Counted from the first letter of the stretch, positions 30,838 to 39,690 are shown. The stretch is 64,000 nucleotides of DNA from Arthrobacter sp. FW306-07-I (GCF_021800405.1 NZ_CP084550.1:2852001-2916000); one strand, 5' to 3'. Numbers and translations: made by a program. The notes: generated by a model not told the origin, from the letters alone.

Positions 30838-31483
30838 GCACCGTCAATACAACTTCCGGGGCTTCCGGGTCCTGCTCGATCTTGGACCGCAGTCGCTGGA
30901 CATGGACGTTGACCAGCCTGGTGTCTGCAGCATGGCGGTATCCCCAAACCTGCTCCAGCAGCAGCTCCCGGGTGAAGACCTGCCAGGGTTTACGGGCCAG
31001 CGCCACCAGGAGGTCGAATTCCAGCGGGGTCAGGGAGATCCGCTCATTGCCCCTGCTGACGGTGTGGCCGGCAACATCGATGGTGATGTCCGCGATGCGC
31101 AGTGTCTCGGGCGCCTTCTGGTCCCCGGGGCGAAGGCGGGCCCGCACGCGCGCCACCAACTCGGCGGGCTTGAAGGGTTTGGGCACGTAGTCATCAGCAC
31201 CGGACTCGAGTCCGCGGACGACGTCGGAGGTATCCGACTTGGCGGTCAGCATGACGATGGGCACGTCCGACTCGCCGCGGATTTGCCGGCAGACCTCGAT
31301 GCCGTCCATGCCGGGAAGCATGAGGTCGAGCAGGACCAGGTCCGGCCGCGATGACCGGAAGACGTCCAGCGCCTGGGCTCCGTCCGCGCAAAAGACCGGC
31401 TCGAAGCCGTCATTACGGAGGACAATTCCAATCATCTCGGCCAGCGCTTCGTCATCGTCTACCACCAGAATGCGTGCCTTCAT
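30809..31483 (-). CDS. mtrA: Response regulator MtrA
   Basis: OmpR-family response regulator of 224 residues. The receiver domain (about 1-115) has the acidic pocket DDDE, the phospho-acceptor D53 in LLDLMLPG, threonine in MLTAKSD and lysine in PKPFKP. The winged-helix DNA-binding domain ends in [10 protein letters not shown]. MtrA is an essential regulator of cell-wall hydrolase and replication genes in actinobacteria. I chose the ATG of MKARILVVDDDE with AGGGA upstream; the 18 preceding codons are unlikely. It is first in the mtrA-mtrB-lpqB operon and divergent from the 31659 membrane-protein operon, so one intergenic region of 175 bases serves both. Confidence 0.97.
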   Translation of the reverse strand: MKARILVVDDDEALAEMIGIVLRNDGFEPVFCADGAQALDVFRSSRPDLVLLDLMLPGMDGIEVCRQIRGESDVPIVMLTAKSDTSDVVRGLESGADDYVPKPFKPAELVARVRARLRPGDQKAPETLRIADITIDVAGHTVSRGNERISLTPLEFDLLVALARKPWQVFTRELLLEQVWGYRHAADTRLVNVHVQRLRSKIEQDPEAPEVVLTVRGVGYKAGV

Positions 31484-31658
31484 AGCTATATATTCCCTTA
31501 TCGAAATGGGTTTGTCCTGTTGAGCGGCTTCCGGCATGGCGGGAGTACTAGGCCGTCCGACGCCGGAACTATAGTCTTGGGGTCATGTCCCGCGCTGCCG
31601 GTGCGCACCTTCCGGCGGCTGGTACAGGGCGGGCAGACTGGTATTGGGGGAGGAATCA

Positions 31659-33269
31659 GTGTCACCACAGGAGTCGGGGCCCGGGGAACCCAGGCAGGAG
31701 CGGCCGCGGGATGCACCGGACGGCAGCACGCCCGTGTCGGCAGGCATGCCCGGCCCGGAGACGCCAGGACCCGACGCGCCCAGGCCCGCAACGCCCAAAC
31801 CAGGCGCGGGTGCATGGAACCAGCCGTGGGCGCCGCCCGGGCACCAACCCCACGAAGGCCAGCAATCACAGTCCGGGCAGCAGTCCCCTTGGGAGAAGCA
31901 GCAGCCATGGCAGCAACGGCCTCAAACACAGCCGTGGCAGCAGACGCCCGGCCAGCAACCGTCCGCGAATAACCCGTACGCCGGCGGCCCATACCCCGGC
32001 GCCTCCCCCTCTGGAAGCCAGGCATACGGCGGACAATCCAATGGCGGACAGGCCAGCGGCGGGCAGCCGCCTAATGGTTCCCCTTACAACGGGTCCCAGT
32101 ACAACGGCTCTGCCTATCCCGCTGCGCCTTATGGGGCATCACCTTATGGAGCAACCCCGTATGGGGCGTCACCATACGGGGCCTCACCCGGCGGTCAGCC
32201 GCGCTACGTAGCCCCGCCGAAGCCGGGGATCATTCCGTTGCGGCCCCTGATGTTCGGGGAAGTTCTGGACGGATCGTTCCAAGCCATCAGGCGCAATGCC
32301 AAGGCAATGCTCGGGGCCGGTTTGCTGGCGCAGTCATTGTCGGCCATCCTCGCTGCGGTAGTCACAGCGCTCCTTGCCACTTCGTCGGGCTCCGTCGAGG
32401 CCTGGGCCGAAACGGCCAGCAGCGCCGAACTCACCTCCCTTGGGATCGGTATGATGGCCGGCTTTGCCCTCCTGTCCATCTTGTCGGTGTTCATTTCCGC
32501 CATCCTCCAAGGCGCCATGGTGGTGCCTGTGGCGCGTTCCATCCTGAACCGGCCCACCGGCTTCCGGCGCATGCTGTCGCTGGCGCGGCCAAGGTTCGGC
32601 GCACTGGCCGGGCTGGCGGCGCTGATGGTGGCGGCGGTTCTGGCCACCATGGCGCTCTTTGTCGCCATCATTGTTTTCCTGTTCTCCAACGTCCGGGGCG
32701 CGGCCGTGCTGCTGGTATTCCCCCTCATGCTGGCTTTTGGCGTCGCGGTTGCGTGGGTGGCGGTCAAGGTCATGGTGGCGCCTGCCGCCGTCGTCATCGA
32801 AGAGGTTGGAGCCTTTGCCGGAATCCGTCGTTCCTGGGAATTAACCCGGGCTAACTGGTGGCGGATCCTGGGCATCACCTTGGTGGTGGCGGTCCTGGTG
32901 GGGGTAATCACCCAGGTGGTCCTGATTCCGGTAAGCCTCCTGCCCACGTTCGTGTCCGGTGTGGTCTCGCCGCACGGCGGCAGCGGGCAGGACGCCACAA
33001 TGGGCGTTGTCATGGGTGTGGTCACCGCGGTGATCGGTGCCCTGGTGGGCGCGGTGGCTTACGCCTACCAGACATCCGTGATGGCGCTGCTCTATATGGA
33101 CCTGCGGATGCGCAAGGACGGCCTGGACATCGCGCTGCTGCGCCAGCTGGAGACCGGTGCTGATCCTGACGGCGTCCCGGGCAGGGGGACGCAGGCAGGC
33201 AGGAGCACGCCGTACCCCGGGTATGGGACGGCGCCAGGGTCACCAGGGGCATGGCCGTATGGCCGCTGA
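31659..33269 (+). CDS. Proline/glutamine-rich multi-pass membrane protein
   Basis: A 536-residue protein. The N-terminal 200 residues are disordered and rich in Pro, Gly, Gln and Ser, ending in PYGAS/PYGAT tandem repeats. The C-terminal part has about six hydrophobic segments with the stretch PLMFGEVLDGSFQAIRRN, similar to the membrane domain found with glycerophosphodiester phosphodiesterases and in many actinobacterial envelope proteins. No phosphodiesterase domain is present. I chose the GTG at 31659 (GGAGG five bases ahead) over a TTG 15 bases earlier. It is the first gene of the DUF4129-DUF4350-MoxR-DUF58 run, divergent from mtrA. Role in the envelope is inference. Confidence 0.82.
   Translation: MSPQESGPGEPRQERPRDAPDGSTPVSAGMPGPETPGPDAPRPATPKPGAGAWNQPWAPPGHQPHEGQQSQSGQQSPWEKQQPWQQRPQTQPWQQTPGQQPSANNPYAGGPYPGASPSGSQAYGGQSNGGQASGGQPPNGSPYNGSQYNGSAYPAAPYGASPYGATPYGASPYGASPGGQPRYVAPPKPGIIPLRPLMFGEVLDGSFQAIRRNAKAMLGAGLLAQSLSAILAAVVTALLATSSGSVEAWAETASSAELTSLGIGMMAGFALLSILSVFISAILQGAMVVPVARSILNRPTGFRRMLSLARPRFGALAGLAALMVAAVLATMALFVAIIVFLFSNVRGAAVLLVFPLMLAFGVAVAWVAVKVMVAPAAVVIEEVGAFAGIRRSWELTRANWWRILGITLVVAVLVGVITQVVLIPVSLLPTFVSGVVSPHGGSGQDATMGVVMGVVTAVIGALVGAVAYAYQTSVMALLYMDLRMRKDGLDIALLRQLETGADPDGVPGRGTQAGRSTPYPGYGTAPGSPGAWPYGR
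32127..32186 (+). repeat. Four imperfect 15-bp tandem repeats encoding PYGAS/PYGAT
   Basis: Units start at 32127, 32142, 32157 and 32172. Codon choices differ between units while the peptide stays nearly constant, so selection is on the protein repeat. Confidence 0.8.
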
Positions 33270-33897
33270 GCCTCCGGTGCTCCCGGATTCGGCGGAGGCA
33301 CGGCGCTGGGCGGCAGAGGAGCTGGCCAAACCGGAATACCGGGACGCCGCCCCATCCTGGGTGGACACCCTCTGGCGGAACTTCCTCGACTGGTTGCAGT
33401 CCCTGGACGGCTCCTCCGGGGACTCAACAGCTGTGCCCAGCCCGGTCATCGCCCTCGTCATTGCGGCCATCATCGCAGCTGCCATCATCCTCGCGCGCCC
33501 CCGGCTGAACGCCCGCGCCCGGAAGGCCAAGGACGTCTTCGAACGGGAAGCGGCCATGTCAGCGATCGACTACCGGAACCGCGCAGAAGCCGCAGCCGCG
33601 GCCGGAAAGTGGGGGGACGCCGTCGTCGACCGCTTCCGTGCCGTGGTCCGCAGCGCTGAAGACCGCACCATCCTGGACCCGCAGCCGGGCCGTACCGCCG
33701 ATGAAGCGGCGCGGGCACTGTCCGTGTCCTTCAACGCTGAGTCCGGGCGATTGCTGCGGGCGGCGGCCGTCTTTGACGGCATTCGGTATGGGAACAGGTA
33801 TGCAGGCAGCGCCGACTACCAGGAGATGGTGGGCCTGGACTCCGACTTGGATGCCACGAAGCCGGTTCCATCCGGCAGCGCGGTACGGCTGGCATGA
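33259..33897 (+). CDS. DUF4129 domain membrane protein
   Basis: A 212-residue protein with an N-terminal amphipathic region (SWVDTLWRNFLDWLQSL), one membrane helix (about 57-77) and a cytoplasmic C-terminal DUF4129 domain (RPGRTADEAARALS-like region, here QPGRTADEAARALSVSF). DUF4129 proteins occur with MoxR and DUF58 proteins in actinobacterial envelope clusters; their biochemical role is not known. I chose the ATG at 33259, which overlaps the end of the previous gene by 11 bases; the longer frame reads through that gene and is an artefact. Its stop overlaps the DUF4350 start by four bases (ATGA). Confidence 0.85.
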   Translation: MAAEPPVLPDSAEARRWAAEELAKPEYRDAAPSWVDTLWRNFLDWLQSLDGSSGDSTAVPSPVIALVIAAIIAAAIILARPRLNARARKAKDVFEREAAMSAIDYRNRAEAAAAAGKWGDAVVDRFRAVVRSAEDRTILDPQPGRTADEAARALSVSFNAESGRLLRAAAVFDGIRYGNRYAGSADYQEMVGLDSDLDATKPVPSGSAVRLA

Positions 33898-35120
33898 GCG
33901 GCTCCGCTACTGATACCAGGCATCCGGGTCCTGCCGCTGGCCGCGAGGACATCCCGGAAGCCGTGTCCGCGCCACCGACCTCCCACGCAGGGAGGTTCCT
34001 CGCCTGGCTCCGGCAGCACCGGGGACTTACGGCAGCGGGTGTTGTGGTGGCCGCCGCGTTGGCGCTGGTGATCGGCACGCAACTCGCTCCCAAGGGCGAC
34101 ACGATTCCCCTCTCCGTCCACAATGCCGGGCCGGACGGGGCCAGGGCGTTGGGCGAGATTCTGGGCCGGCACGGAGTCTCCGTCCACACGCCCGCACGTT
34201 TCGACGCAGCCTTGGATGACCTGCGCTCCGGCTCCTCCCCCACGCTCCTGCTCTATGACAGGAACGGCATCCTGGGTGAGCCGCAGCTGGCCGCACTTAT
34301 GTCGGCCGCTGACAAAGTGGTGGTGGTTTCGCCCAGGCTGGAAACCCTCACCGCCCTTGACAGCGGGATCCGCCAGGCCGGTGTGGTTCCCGATGGCTTC
34401 CCGGTCCTAAACCCGGGCTGCGACCAGCCGGATGCGGAGGCAGCGGGACAGGTCACGGGCCAGGGCGGCTTCGTCTACGACGGCGGGACGGCCTGCTACC
34501 GGGCAGCCGGAACCGCCGGGATGTTCGCCGTCAGCAACGACGGACGCCTGGCCGTGCTGGGCAACCGGGCGGTGCTGGGCAACGACAAGCTGGATGAACT
34601 GGGCAACGCCGCGTTGGCAGTCCGGATGCTGGGCGCATCGCCGGACCTGGTCTGGTACCTGCCCTCGCTGGAGGACGTCGCAGTGACCGGATCCGGGAAG
34701 ACACTGGATGACCTTGCACCGGACTGGGCCCGTTTCCTGGGCCCCTGGCTGCTCCTGGTGGCATCGGCCGCCGTCCTGTGGCGGGGGCGCCGCCACGGCC
34801 CGCTGGTGTTCGAGCCGCTGCCGGTGGTGGTCAAGGCTGTTGAGACTGCGGAAGGGCGTGCCCGGCTTTACCAGGACTCCCGCTCCGTCGGCCAGGCCCG
34901 GGACAACCTGCGGGCAGGGCTGCTGGTGCGGCTTTCCGGAAAGCTCCGCCTCGGCCCAGGTGCCACAGCCGAGGACACCATAGCCGCGGTGGCCAGGTAC
35001 CTCGGCACGGACGCCACCGGCATCCGCGAACTGATAAACGAACGCCCGGCAACCGAAGCCCGGCTGGTGGCCTGGTCACAGTCGCTGGACAAACTCGAGA
35101 AAGAGGTCATGACCCGATGA
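33894..35120 (+). CDS. DUF4350 domain membrane protein
   Basis: A 408-residue protein with a membrane helix near 44-65, an outer DUF4350 domain (about 70-270; NAGPDGARALGEILGRHGV, PTLLLYDRNGIL), a second helix near 282-297 and a basic cytoplasmic tail. The DUF4350 region resembles a glutamine-amidotransferase-like fold without catalytic residues I can identify. It overlaps its neighbours on both sides by four bases, so it is part of the coupled DUF4129-DUF4350-MoxR block. Function unknown; context points to assembly or remodelling of an envelope complex by the MoxR ATPase. Confidence 0.85.
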   Translation: MSGSATDTRHPGPAAGREDIPEAVSAPPTSHAGRFLAWLRQHRGLTAAGVVVAAALALVIGTQLAPKGDTIPLSVHNAGPDGARALGEILGRHGVSVHTPARFDAALDDLRSGSSPTLLLYDRNGILGEPQLAALMSAADKVVVVSPRLETLTALDSGIRQAGVVPDGFPVLNPGCDQPDAEAAGQVTGQGGFVYDGGTACYRAAGTAGMFAVSNDGRLAVLGNRAVLGNDKLDELGNAALAVRMLGASPDLVWYLPSLEDVAVTGSGKTLDDLAPDWARFLGPWLLLVASAAVLWRGRRHGPLVFEPLPVVVKAVETAEGRARLYQDSRSVGQARDNLRAGLLVRLSGKLRLGPGATAEDTIAAVARYLGTDATGIRELINERPATEARLVAWSQSLDKLEKEVMTR

Positions 35121-36130
35121 GCGAACAGAGCAGTGGCCCGGCAACCCTTAATGCCATGGACTCAGGCAGCTACATGGACGACGACGGCGCACGGCAGGCA
35201 CTGCTTGCTGTCCGGCAGGAGGTGGCAAAGGCAGTGGTGGGACAGGACGCCACGGTCACCGGCCTCCTGATTGCCCTGCTTTCGCAGGGGCATGTGCTGC
35301 TGGAGGGCGTGCCCGGGGTTGCCAAGACCCTGCTGGTCCGCGCGCTCTCCTCCGCCTTGAGCCTGGACACCAAACGGGTGCAGTTCACCCCCGACCTCAT
35401 GCCCGGCGATGTCACAGGCTCCCTGGTTTATGACTCCCACACCTCCGAATTCAGCTTCCGGGAGGGTCCCGTCTTCACCAACCTGCTGTTGGCTGATGAG
35501 ATCAACCGCACGCCGCCAAAGACCCAGGCGTCACTCCTCGAAGCCATGGAAGAACGGCAGGTATCGGTGGACGGCACCTCCCGGCGGCTTCCGGCGCCTT
35601 TTTTGGTGGCGGCCACCCAGAATCCGGTGGAGTACGAGGGCACCTACGCCCTGCCGGAGGCCCAGCTGGACAGGTTCCTGCTCAAGCTCACCATGCCGCT
35701 GCCCGAACGCGGGGACGAAATCGAAGTCATCCGCCGCCATGCCGCCGGTTTCGATCCCCGGGACCTGGTGGCGGCCGGGGTCCGGGCGGTGGCCGGCGCG
35801 GAGGACCTGGAACGGGCGCGGGAGGCAGTGGCGCGCGTGGCGGTGGAACCGGAAATCATTGGCTACATCGTTGACCTTGTGCGGGCAACCCGGGCCGCCC
35901 CTTCATTCCAGCTGGGAGTGTCACCGCGCGGTGCCACTGCACTCCTCAACACGTCACGGTCCTGGGCATGGCTCTCGGGGCGTCCCTTTGTCACCCCGGA
36001 CGACGTCAAGGCGCTGGCCCTCCCGTGCCTGCGGCACCGCGTGGCGCTGCAGCCCGAAGCCCAGATGGACGGCGTCCGCGTGGACGACGTCCTGGGCAGC
36101 ATCCTGGCGTCCGTCCCCGTTCCCCGCTGA
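35117..36130 (+). CDS. MoxR-family AAA+ ATPase
   Basis: A 337-residue AAA+ chaperone-like ATPase. Walker A is in LLEGVPGVAKTLLVRAL (about 61-77), Walker B and the following region in LLLADEINRTPPKTQASLLEAM, and sensor 1 in LVAATQNPVEYEGTYALPEAQLDRF. MoxR proteins act with von Willebrand-type partners to mature or insert metal ions in client proteins; the adjoining DUF58 gene is such a partner. The ATG overlaps the DUF4350 stop by four bases, and its TGA shares one base with the DUF58 ATG. Client unknown. Family assignment is certain. Confidence 0.95.
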   Translation: MSEQSSGPATLNAMDSGSYMDDDGARQALLAVRQEVAKAVVGQDATVTGLLIALLSQGHVLLEGVPGVAKTLLVRALSSALSLDTKRVQFTPDLMPGDVTGSLVYDSHTSEFSFREGPVFTNLLLADEINRTPPKTQASLLEAMEERQVSVDGTSRRLPAPFLVAATQNPVEYEGTYALPEAQLDRFLLKLTMPLPERGDEIEVIRRHAAGFDPRDLVAAGVRAVAGAEDLERAREAVARVAVEPEIIGYIVDLVRATRAAPSFQLGVSPRGATALLNTSRSWAWLSGRPFVTPDDVKALALPCLRHRVALQPEAQMDGVRVDDVLGSILASVPVPR

Positions 36131-37422
36131 TGGCCATCTCGGGGCGCTTCGTTGCGCTGGTGCTGCTTGGCCTGGTGCCGGTGCTGCTGTCCCCCGGGTG
36201 GCTGACCGTACTTGCCACCGCCGCCGTGCTCGTGGCCCTGTTGGTTGCGGACCTGGTCTTCGCGGCATCCCTCCGCCGGATCAATGTGGTGCGTGCGGAT
36301 CCGGAGAACGTGACGCTTAACAAGTCGGTGGACGCCATCCTCACGGTGCGCAACGGCGGTGCCCGCCCGCTCCGCGGCTCGCTGCGGGATGGCTGGCAAC
36401 CCTCCGCCGGGGCGCAGAACCCGGTCCAGGCCATCGACGTACCGGCCGGGGAAGGAAGGCGGTACCAGGTCAAGCTCCATCCTGTCCGGCGTGGCGACCT
36501 GGCAGCGCCGCACGTGACGATTCGCTCGTTCGGGCCCCTGCGCCTGGCCGCCCGCCAGCGCACCATCGATTGCCCCGGCTCAGTGCGGGTATTGCCGCCC
36601 TTTCATTCCAGGCGGCACCTGCCCTCCAAGCTGCGGAAGCTGCGCGAACTCGACGGAAAGGCCGCCGTCCAGATCCGCGGCGCCGGCACGGAGTTCGACT
36701 CCCTGCGCGACTACGTCCGCGGTGATGACGTGCGCTCCATCGACTGGCGCGCCACGGCCAGGCGCTCCGCGGTGGTGGTCCGGACGTGGCGCCCGGAACG
36801 GGACCGACGGGTGGTGGTGGTCCTCGATACGTCCCGCACGTCCGCGGCCAGGATCGGTGACGAAACGCGCCTGGACACCGGGATCGAAGCGGCGCTCCTC
36901 CTGGGTGTCCTGGCTGAACGGGGCGGAGACCGGGTGGACTTCGTGGCGTTTGACCGCAGGACGCGGGCGCGGGCCGGCTCGGCCGGGCAGGGCACCATCC
37001 TGGGCCGGCTGGTCCAGGCAATGGCACCCCTTGAAGCGGAACTGATTGAGATGGACTGGCCTGCCGTCCCGGCGCAGGTCCGTGCCGTATCCGCGCACCG
37101 GTCGCTCGTGGTGCTGCTGACGTCGCTGGACAGCGGGGCTCCGGAGGAAGGCCTGCTGCCGGTGGCCGAGCGGCTGGCAAGCCAGCACGTCGTGGTGGTG
37201 GCAGCCGTCCGCGACCCCCAGCTGGGCGCCATGCTCAGGGAACGCCACGATGCCACCGGAGTCTTCCGTGCTGCTGCGGCTGAACGCGCGCTCCTGCAGC
37301 GTGCGGCGGTGACTGCCGAGCTGCGGCGCTATGGAGCGGAGGTGGTGGACGCCGAGCCCCACGAACTGCCGCCCCGGCTTGCGGACATGTACATCCGGCT
37401 TAAGGCTGCCGGTAGATTGTGA
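36130..37422 (+). CDS. DUF58 domain protein, MoxR partner
   Basis: A 430-residue protein with two N-terminal membrane helices (about 8-27 and 29-47) and a DUF58 domain containing GTEFDSLRDYVRGDDVRSID and WRATARRS, followed by a von Willebrand A-like fold with the motif VVVVLDTSRTS. DUF58 proteins pair with MoxR ATPases. I chose the ATG at 36130, which overlaps the MoxR stop by one base; the longer frame runs backward through the MoxR gene. It is the last of the tightly coupled genes; the DUF4166 gene follows after 58 bases with its own ribosome site. Confidence 0.92.
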   Translation: MAISGRFVALVLLGLVPVLLSPGWLTVLATAAVLVALLVADLVFAASLRRINVVRADPENVTLNKSVDAILTVRNGGARPLRGSLRDGWQPSAGAQNPVQAIDVPAGEGRRYQVKLHPVRRGDLAAPHVTIRSFGPLRLAARQRTIDCPGSVRVLPPFHSRRHLPSKLRKLRELDGKAAVQIRGAGTEFDSLRDYVRGDDVRSIDWRATARRSAVVVRTWRPERDRRVVVVLDTSRTSAARIGDETRLDTGIEAALLLGVLAERGGDRVDFVAFDRRTRARAGSAGQGTILGRLVQAMAPLEAELIEMDWPAVPAQVRAVSAHRSLVVLLTSLDSGAPEEGLLPVAERLASQHVVVVAAVRDPQLGAMLRERHDATGVFRAAAAERALLQRAAVTAELRRYGAEVVDAEPHELPPRLADMYIRLKAAGRL

Positions 37423-37480
37423 ACCCGGAGACAGTCAGCCCCGAACAGCAAGACGGCATAGGCAACAGGAGGTCCATTTG

Positions 37481-38194
37481 ATGAGCGTCCCCATTTACCG
37501 GCAGGTCCTGGGCAGGGAGTTCTCCCGGTTGCAGCCCGAGCTGCAGGAGTATTTCTCGCTGGCACCGGGGTCCGGGCACTACGGCGTGGGGGAAGGAACG
37601 TTCGACGTCGTTGGGTGCCGCCAGCGGTGGCTGCGCCCCTTGCTGCGGCTCACCGGGGGCGAAGAAGCCTTCTTTCCCGAGTACGGTGAAAACATTCCGT
37701 TCCGGATCGAGAACCACGCGCACCAGGATCCGTTCGGCCGCTCCAGCCTCACCGCCCGCCGGGAGATACGGTTCCCGGAACGGACCCGGCTTTTCCAGGA
37801 CACCACGAGCGCCATCACCCGGGCCGGCGCCACCCGGCTGGTGGACTACGTGGGACGGTACCGGCGCCTGGTGACGGATCTGAACCTCAGCGTCACCCTG
37901 GACGGCAGGCTGCGCGGAGTATCAGAAGCTTCCCGGCTTTTCCTGGGTGCCCTCCGGGTACCCCTTCCGGCAGCCCTGGACGCCAAGGCCTATGCCGAAC
38001 AATGGTGGGACCCGGCGGAGGGCAGCAACGGGCGGCACCGCATCCAGGTCAAGGTCATCCAGCCCCAGATCGGTCTGGTCCTGGTGTACGCCGGTACCTT
38101 CGACTACCGGCTGCGCCCCTACACCGGCGGCAGTTCCGCGCAAAGCTACCTGCCCCGCTATGCGCAGCCGGATCGCTGGGAAAACAGGGTCTGA
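37481..38194 (+). CDS. DUF4166 domain protein
   Basis: A 237-residue soluble protein matching DUF4166, with YRQVLGREFSRLQPELQEYF at the N-terminus, GVGEGTFDVVGCRQRWLRPL, FPERTRLFQDTTSAI and a C-terminal RIQVKVIQPQIGLVLVYAGTFDY. In other species DUF4166 is often fused to saccharopine-dehydrogenase-like or lipid enzymes; here it stands alone. The start follows GGAGG with eight bases between. No membrane helix or catalytic motif is visible. It may share a transcript with the MoxR/DUF58 operon (58-base gap). Function unknown. Confidence 0.82.
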   Translation: MSVPIYRQVLGREFSRLQPELQEYFSLAPGSGHYGVGEGTFDVVGCRQRWLRPLLRLTGGEEAFFPEYGENIPFRIENHAHQDPFGRSSLTARREIRFPERTRLFQDTTSAITRAGATRLVDYVGRYRRLVTDLNLSVTLDGRLRGVSEASRLFLGALRVPLPAALDAKAYAEQWWDPAEGSNGRHRIQVKVIQPQIGLVLVYAGTFDYRLRPYTGGSSAQSYLPRYAQPDRWENRV

Positions 38195-38197
38195 CGC

Positions 38198-39280
38198 CTA
38201 CCCCAGTACCAGCTGGTTGAGGCCGTCAGCCACCTGGGTAAGCCTGCCGAGCACCGCGGTGGCCTGTGAGGGTGTGAGATTGGCCAGTCCTGCCGAGGGC
38301 GTCACCCTGGTGGCGGCAAGCAGCGACGCCGGAAGGCCCAGCTGGCGCCAGGGACGCCATACGGACTCGATGCAGTCGGCAACCTTGGGCATTGGGCCGC
38401 CCGAGACCTCCAGGGCGCCTGCCCAGAACTGTTTTCCGGCCTCCACCGCTCCGGCCACCTGCTCCCACTGGCGGTTGGTCAACGCCTTCAACGGCAGTGC
38501 AACACCGTCGGCGCCTGCGGCCAGGACCAGTTCGATCGGTGCCTCGATCTCCGGAAACGACACCACCATGTCCGCGGCACCGGCTTCGCGCAGGGCATCC
38601 AGGACCAGCCGCCAGGACTCCCGCGCTTCCGATGCCGGTACCGCGCGCAGGGTGCGGTAGCCGCTGGCGGTGGGTATGGTTCCGGCCAGCACTGAGGCGA
38701 TGGCGGGCTCGTCCACCTGTACCACCAAACGGGCGCCGGGAACGGCCGCTGCCACCCGCGTGAGGTAACTGCCCACTCCTGCTGCGAGGGAAGCGGCCAG
38801 GTCCCGCCGCGCGCCGTAGTCCAGCAGCGCGCGCTCACCGTTGTGCAGGTGCAGGCCTGCCGCAAGGCTGAGCGGGCCTACCAACTGAACCTTGAACTCT
38901 GCAGGGGAAACGTCCTCCGCGCCCGCCACGTCGGCGAGCACGTTCAGGTCGGTGGAGAGCGCCGACGCGGCACGCCGCATGTCCTTGCCGGGCCGGTCCA
39001 CAAGCCGCCACCCGTGCGGCTGCACGTCCACCGCCAGCTCCTCAAGGAGGGACGCGGTACGGCCCAGGGCGTCGGAACCCACCCCGCGGTCCGGAAGCTC
39101 GGCAAGGAACGGCAGGTGTGGGCTGCCGAGCTCGCCGCGGATAATCCGGGTGGCTTCGAGCGGGTCTTCGCCTGGCCACGGACCCAGCGCCGTGGCCGTT
39201 ACTTCCGGGGCTTCGAATGAAGTGTCCGCAGCGTTGGCCGGACGCGGGGCGGAGCCCCGTTGGTACTGTTCCCGGCTCAC
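38198..39280 (-). CDS. MetE-like protein lacking recognisable zinc ligands
   Basis: A 360-residue protein with the fold of the C-terminal half of cobalamin-independent methionine synthase (VQVDEPAIAS is the conserved DEPA strand). Catalytic MetE uses His, Cys, Glu and Cys to hold zinc. Here the HxC position reads VVSFPEIE, the final ligand region reads PSAGL where MetE has PDCGLK, and the only cysteine (VADCIES) is elsewhere. It therefore probably does not perform the usual methyl transfer. It corresponds by position to M. tuberculosis Rv3015c. The GTG start overlaps the chorismate mutase stop by four bases (GTGA), so the pair is translationally coupled. Often annotated methionine synthase; I would not name it metE. 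Confidence 0.85.
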   Translation of the reverse strand: MSREQYQRGSAPRPANAADTSFEAPEVTATALGPWPGEDPLEATRIIRGELGSPHLPFLAELPDRGVGSDALGRTASLLEELAVDVQPHGWRLVDRPGKDMRRAASALSTDLNVLADVAGAEDVSPAEFKVQLVGPLSLAAGLHLHNGERALLDYGARRDLAASLAAGVGSYLTRVAAAVPGARLVVQVDEPAIASVLAGTIPTASGYRTLRAVPASEARESWRLVLDALREAGAADMVVSFPEIEAPIELVLAAGADGVALPLKALTNRQWEQVAGAVEAGKQFWAGALEVSGGPMPKVADCIESVWRPWRQLGLPASLLAATRVTPSAGLANLTPSQATAVLGRLTQVADGLNQLVLG

Positions 39281-39684
39281 GCCAGTGCGGAGGTCTGGGA
39301 CTGTTGTCCGGATGACGCCTGGTGGTCCTCGGCGATGGCCTCGTGGTGGCGGATTACCTCGCCGATGATGAAGTTGAGGAACTTCTCGGCGAACGCCGGG
39401 TCAAGGTGGGCGTCCTCGGCCAGGCGGCGCAGGCGTGCGATCTGGGCGGCTTCCCGTCCCGGATCACCGGCGGGCAGGCGGTGGGTTGCCTTGAGGAACC
39501 CCACTTTCTGGGTGGCCTTGAAGCGTTCAGCCAGGAGGTACACCAGGGTGGCATCAATGTTGTCAATGCTGGAACGGATGGACAGCAGTTCAGCCATCAC
39601 CGAATCGTCCACTTGACCTGCCAGGGAACTGGCGGAGGGGTCGAAATCATCGGAGCCAGGAGGGATGGGGTTGTGCTGCGTCAT
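39277..39684 (-). CDS. Chorismate mutase, AroQ class
   Basis: A 135-residue protein whose central 90 residues form the three-helix AroQ fold: LLSIRSSIDNIDATLVYLLAERF, KVGFLKATHRLPAGDPGREAAQI and a C-terminal helix LNFIIGEVIRHH. It converts chorismate to prephenate for phenylalanine and tyrosine. No signal peptide is present, so it is cytoplasmic; such small enzymes often act in complex with DAHP synthase, which is not here. The ATG lies exactly six bases after TAGACT, suggesting a leaderless transcript. It is coupled to the MetE-like gene, an odd partner for aromatic biosynthesis. Confidence 0.9.
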   Translation of the reverse strand: MTQHNPIPPGSDDFDPSASSLAGQVDDSVMAELLSIRSSIDNIDATLVYLLAERFKATQKVGFLKATHRLPAGDPGREAAQIARLRRLAEDAHLDPAFAEKFLNFIIGEVIRHHEAIAEDHQASSGQQSQTSALA

Positions 39685-39690
39685 GGCTCC

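Noticed and set aside
32127..32186. CRISPR-like or mobile repeat
   Set aside because: The repeats are in frame and encode PYGAS units within a protein; there are no spacers.
31585..32211. Plus-strand frame beginning near the TATAGT element upstream of the proline-rich membrane protein
   Set aside because: It overlaps the real gene in another frame and is low-complexity Arg/Pro/His sequence.
38198..39280. Naming the gene metE and expecting a SAM or cobalamin riboswitch
   Set aside because: The zinc ligands are missing and the upstream overlap with chorismate mutase leaves no room for a leader RNA.
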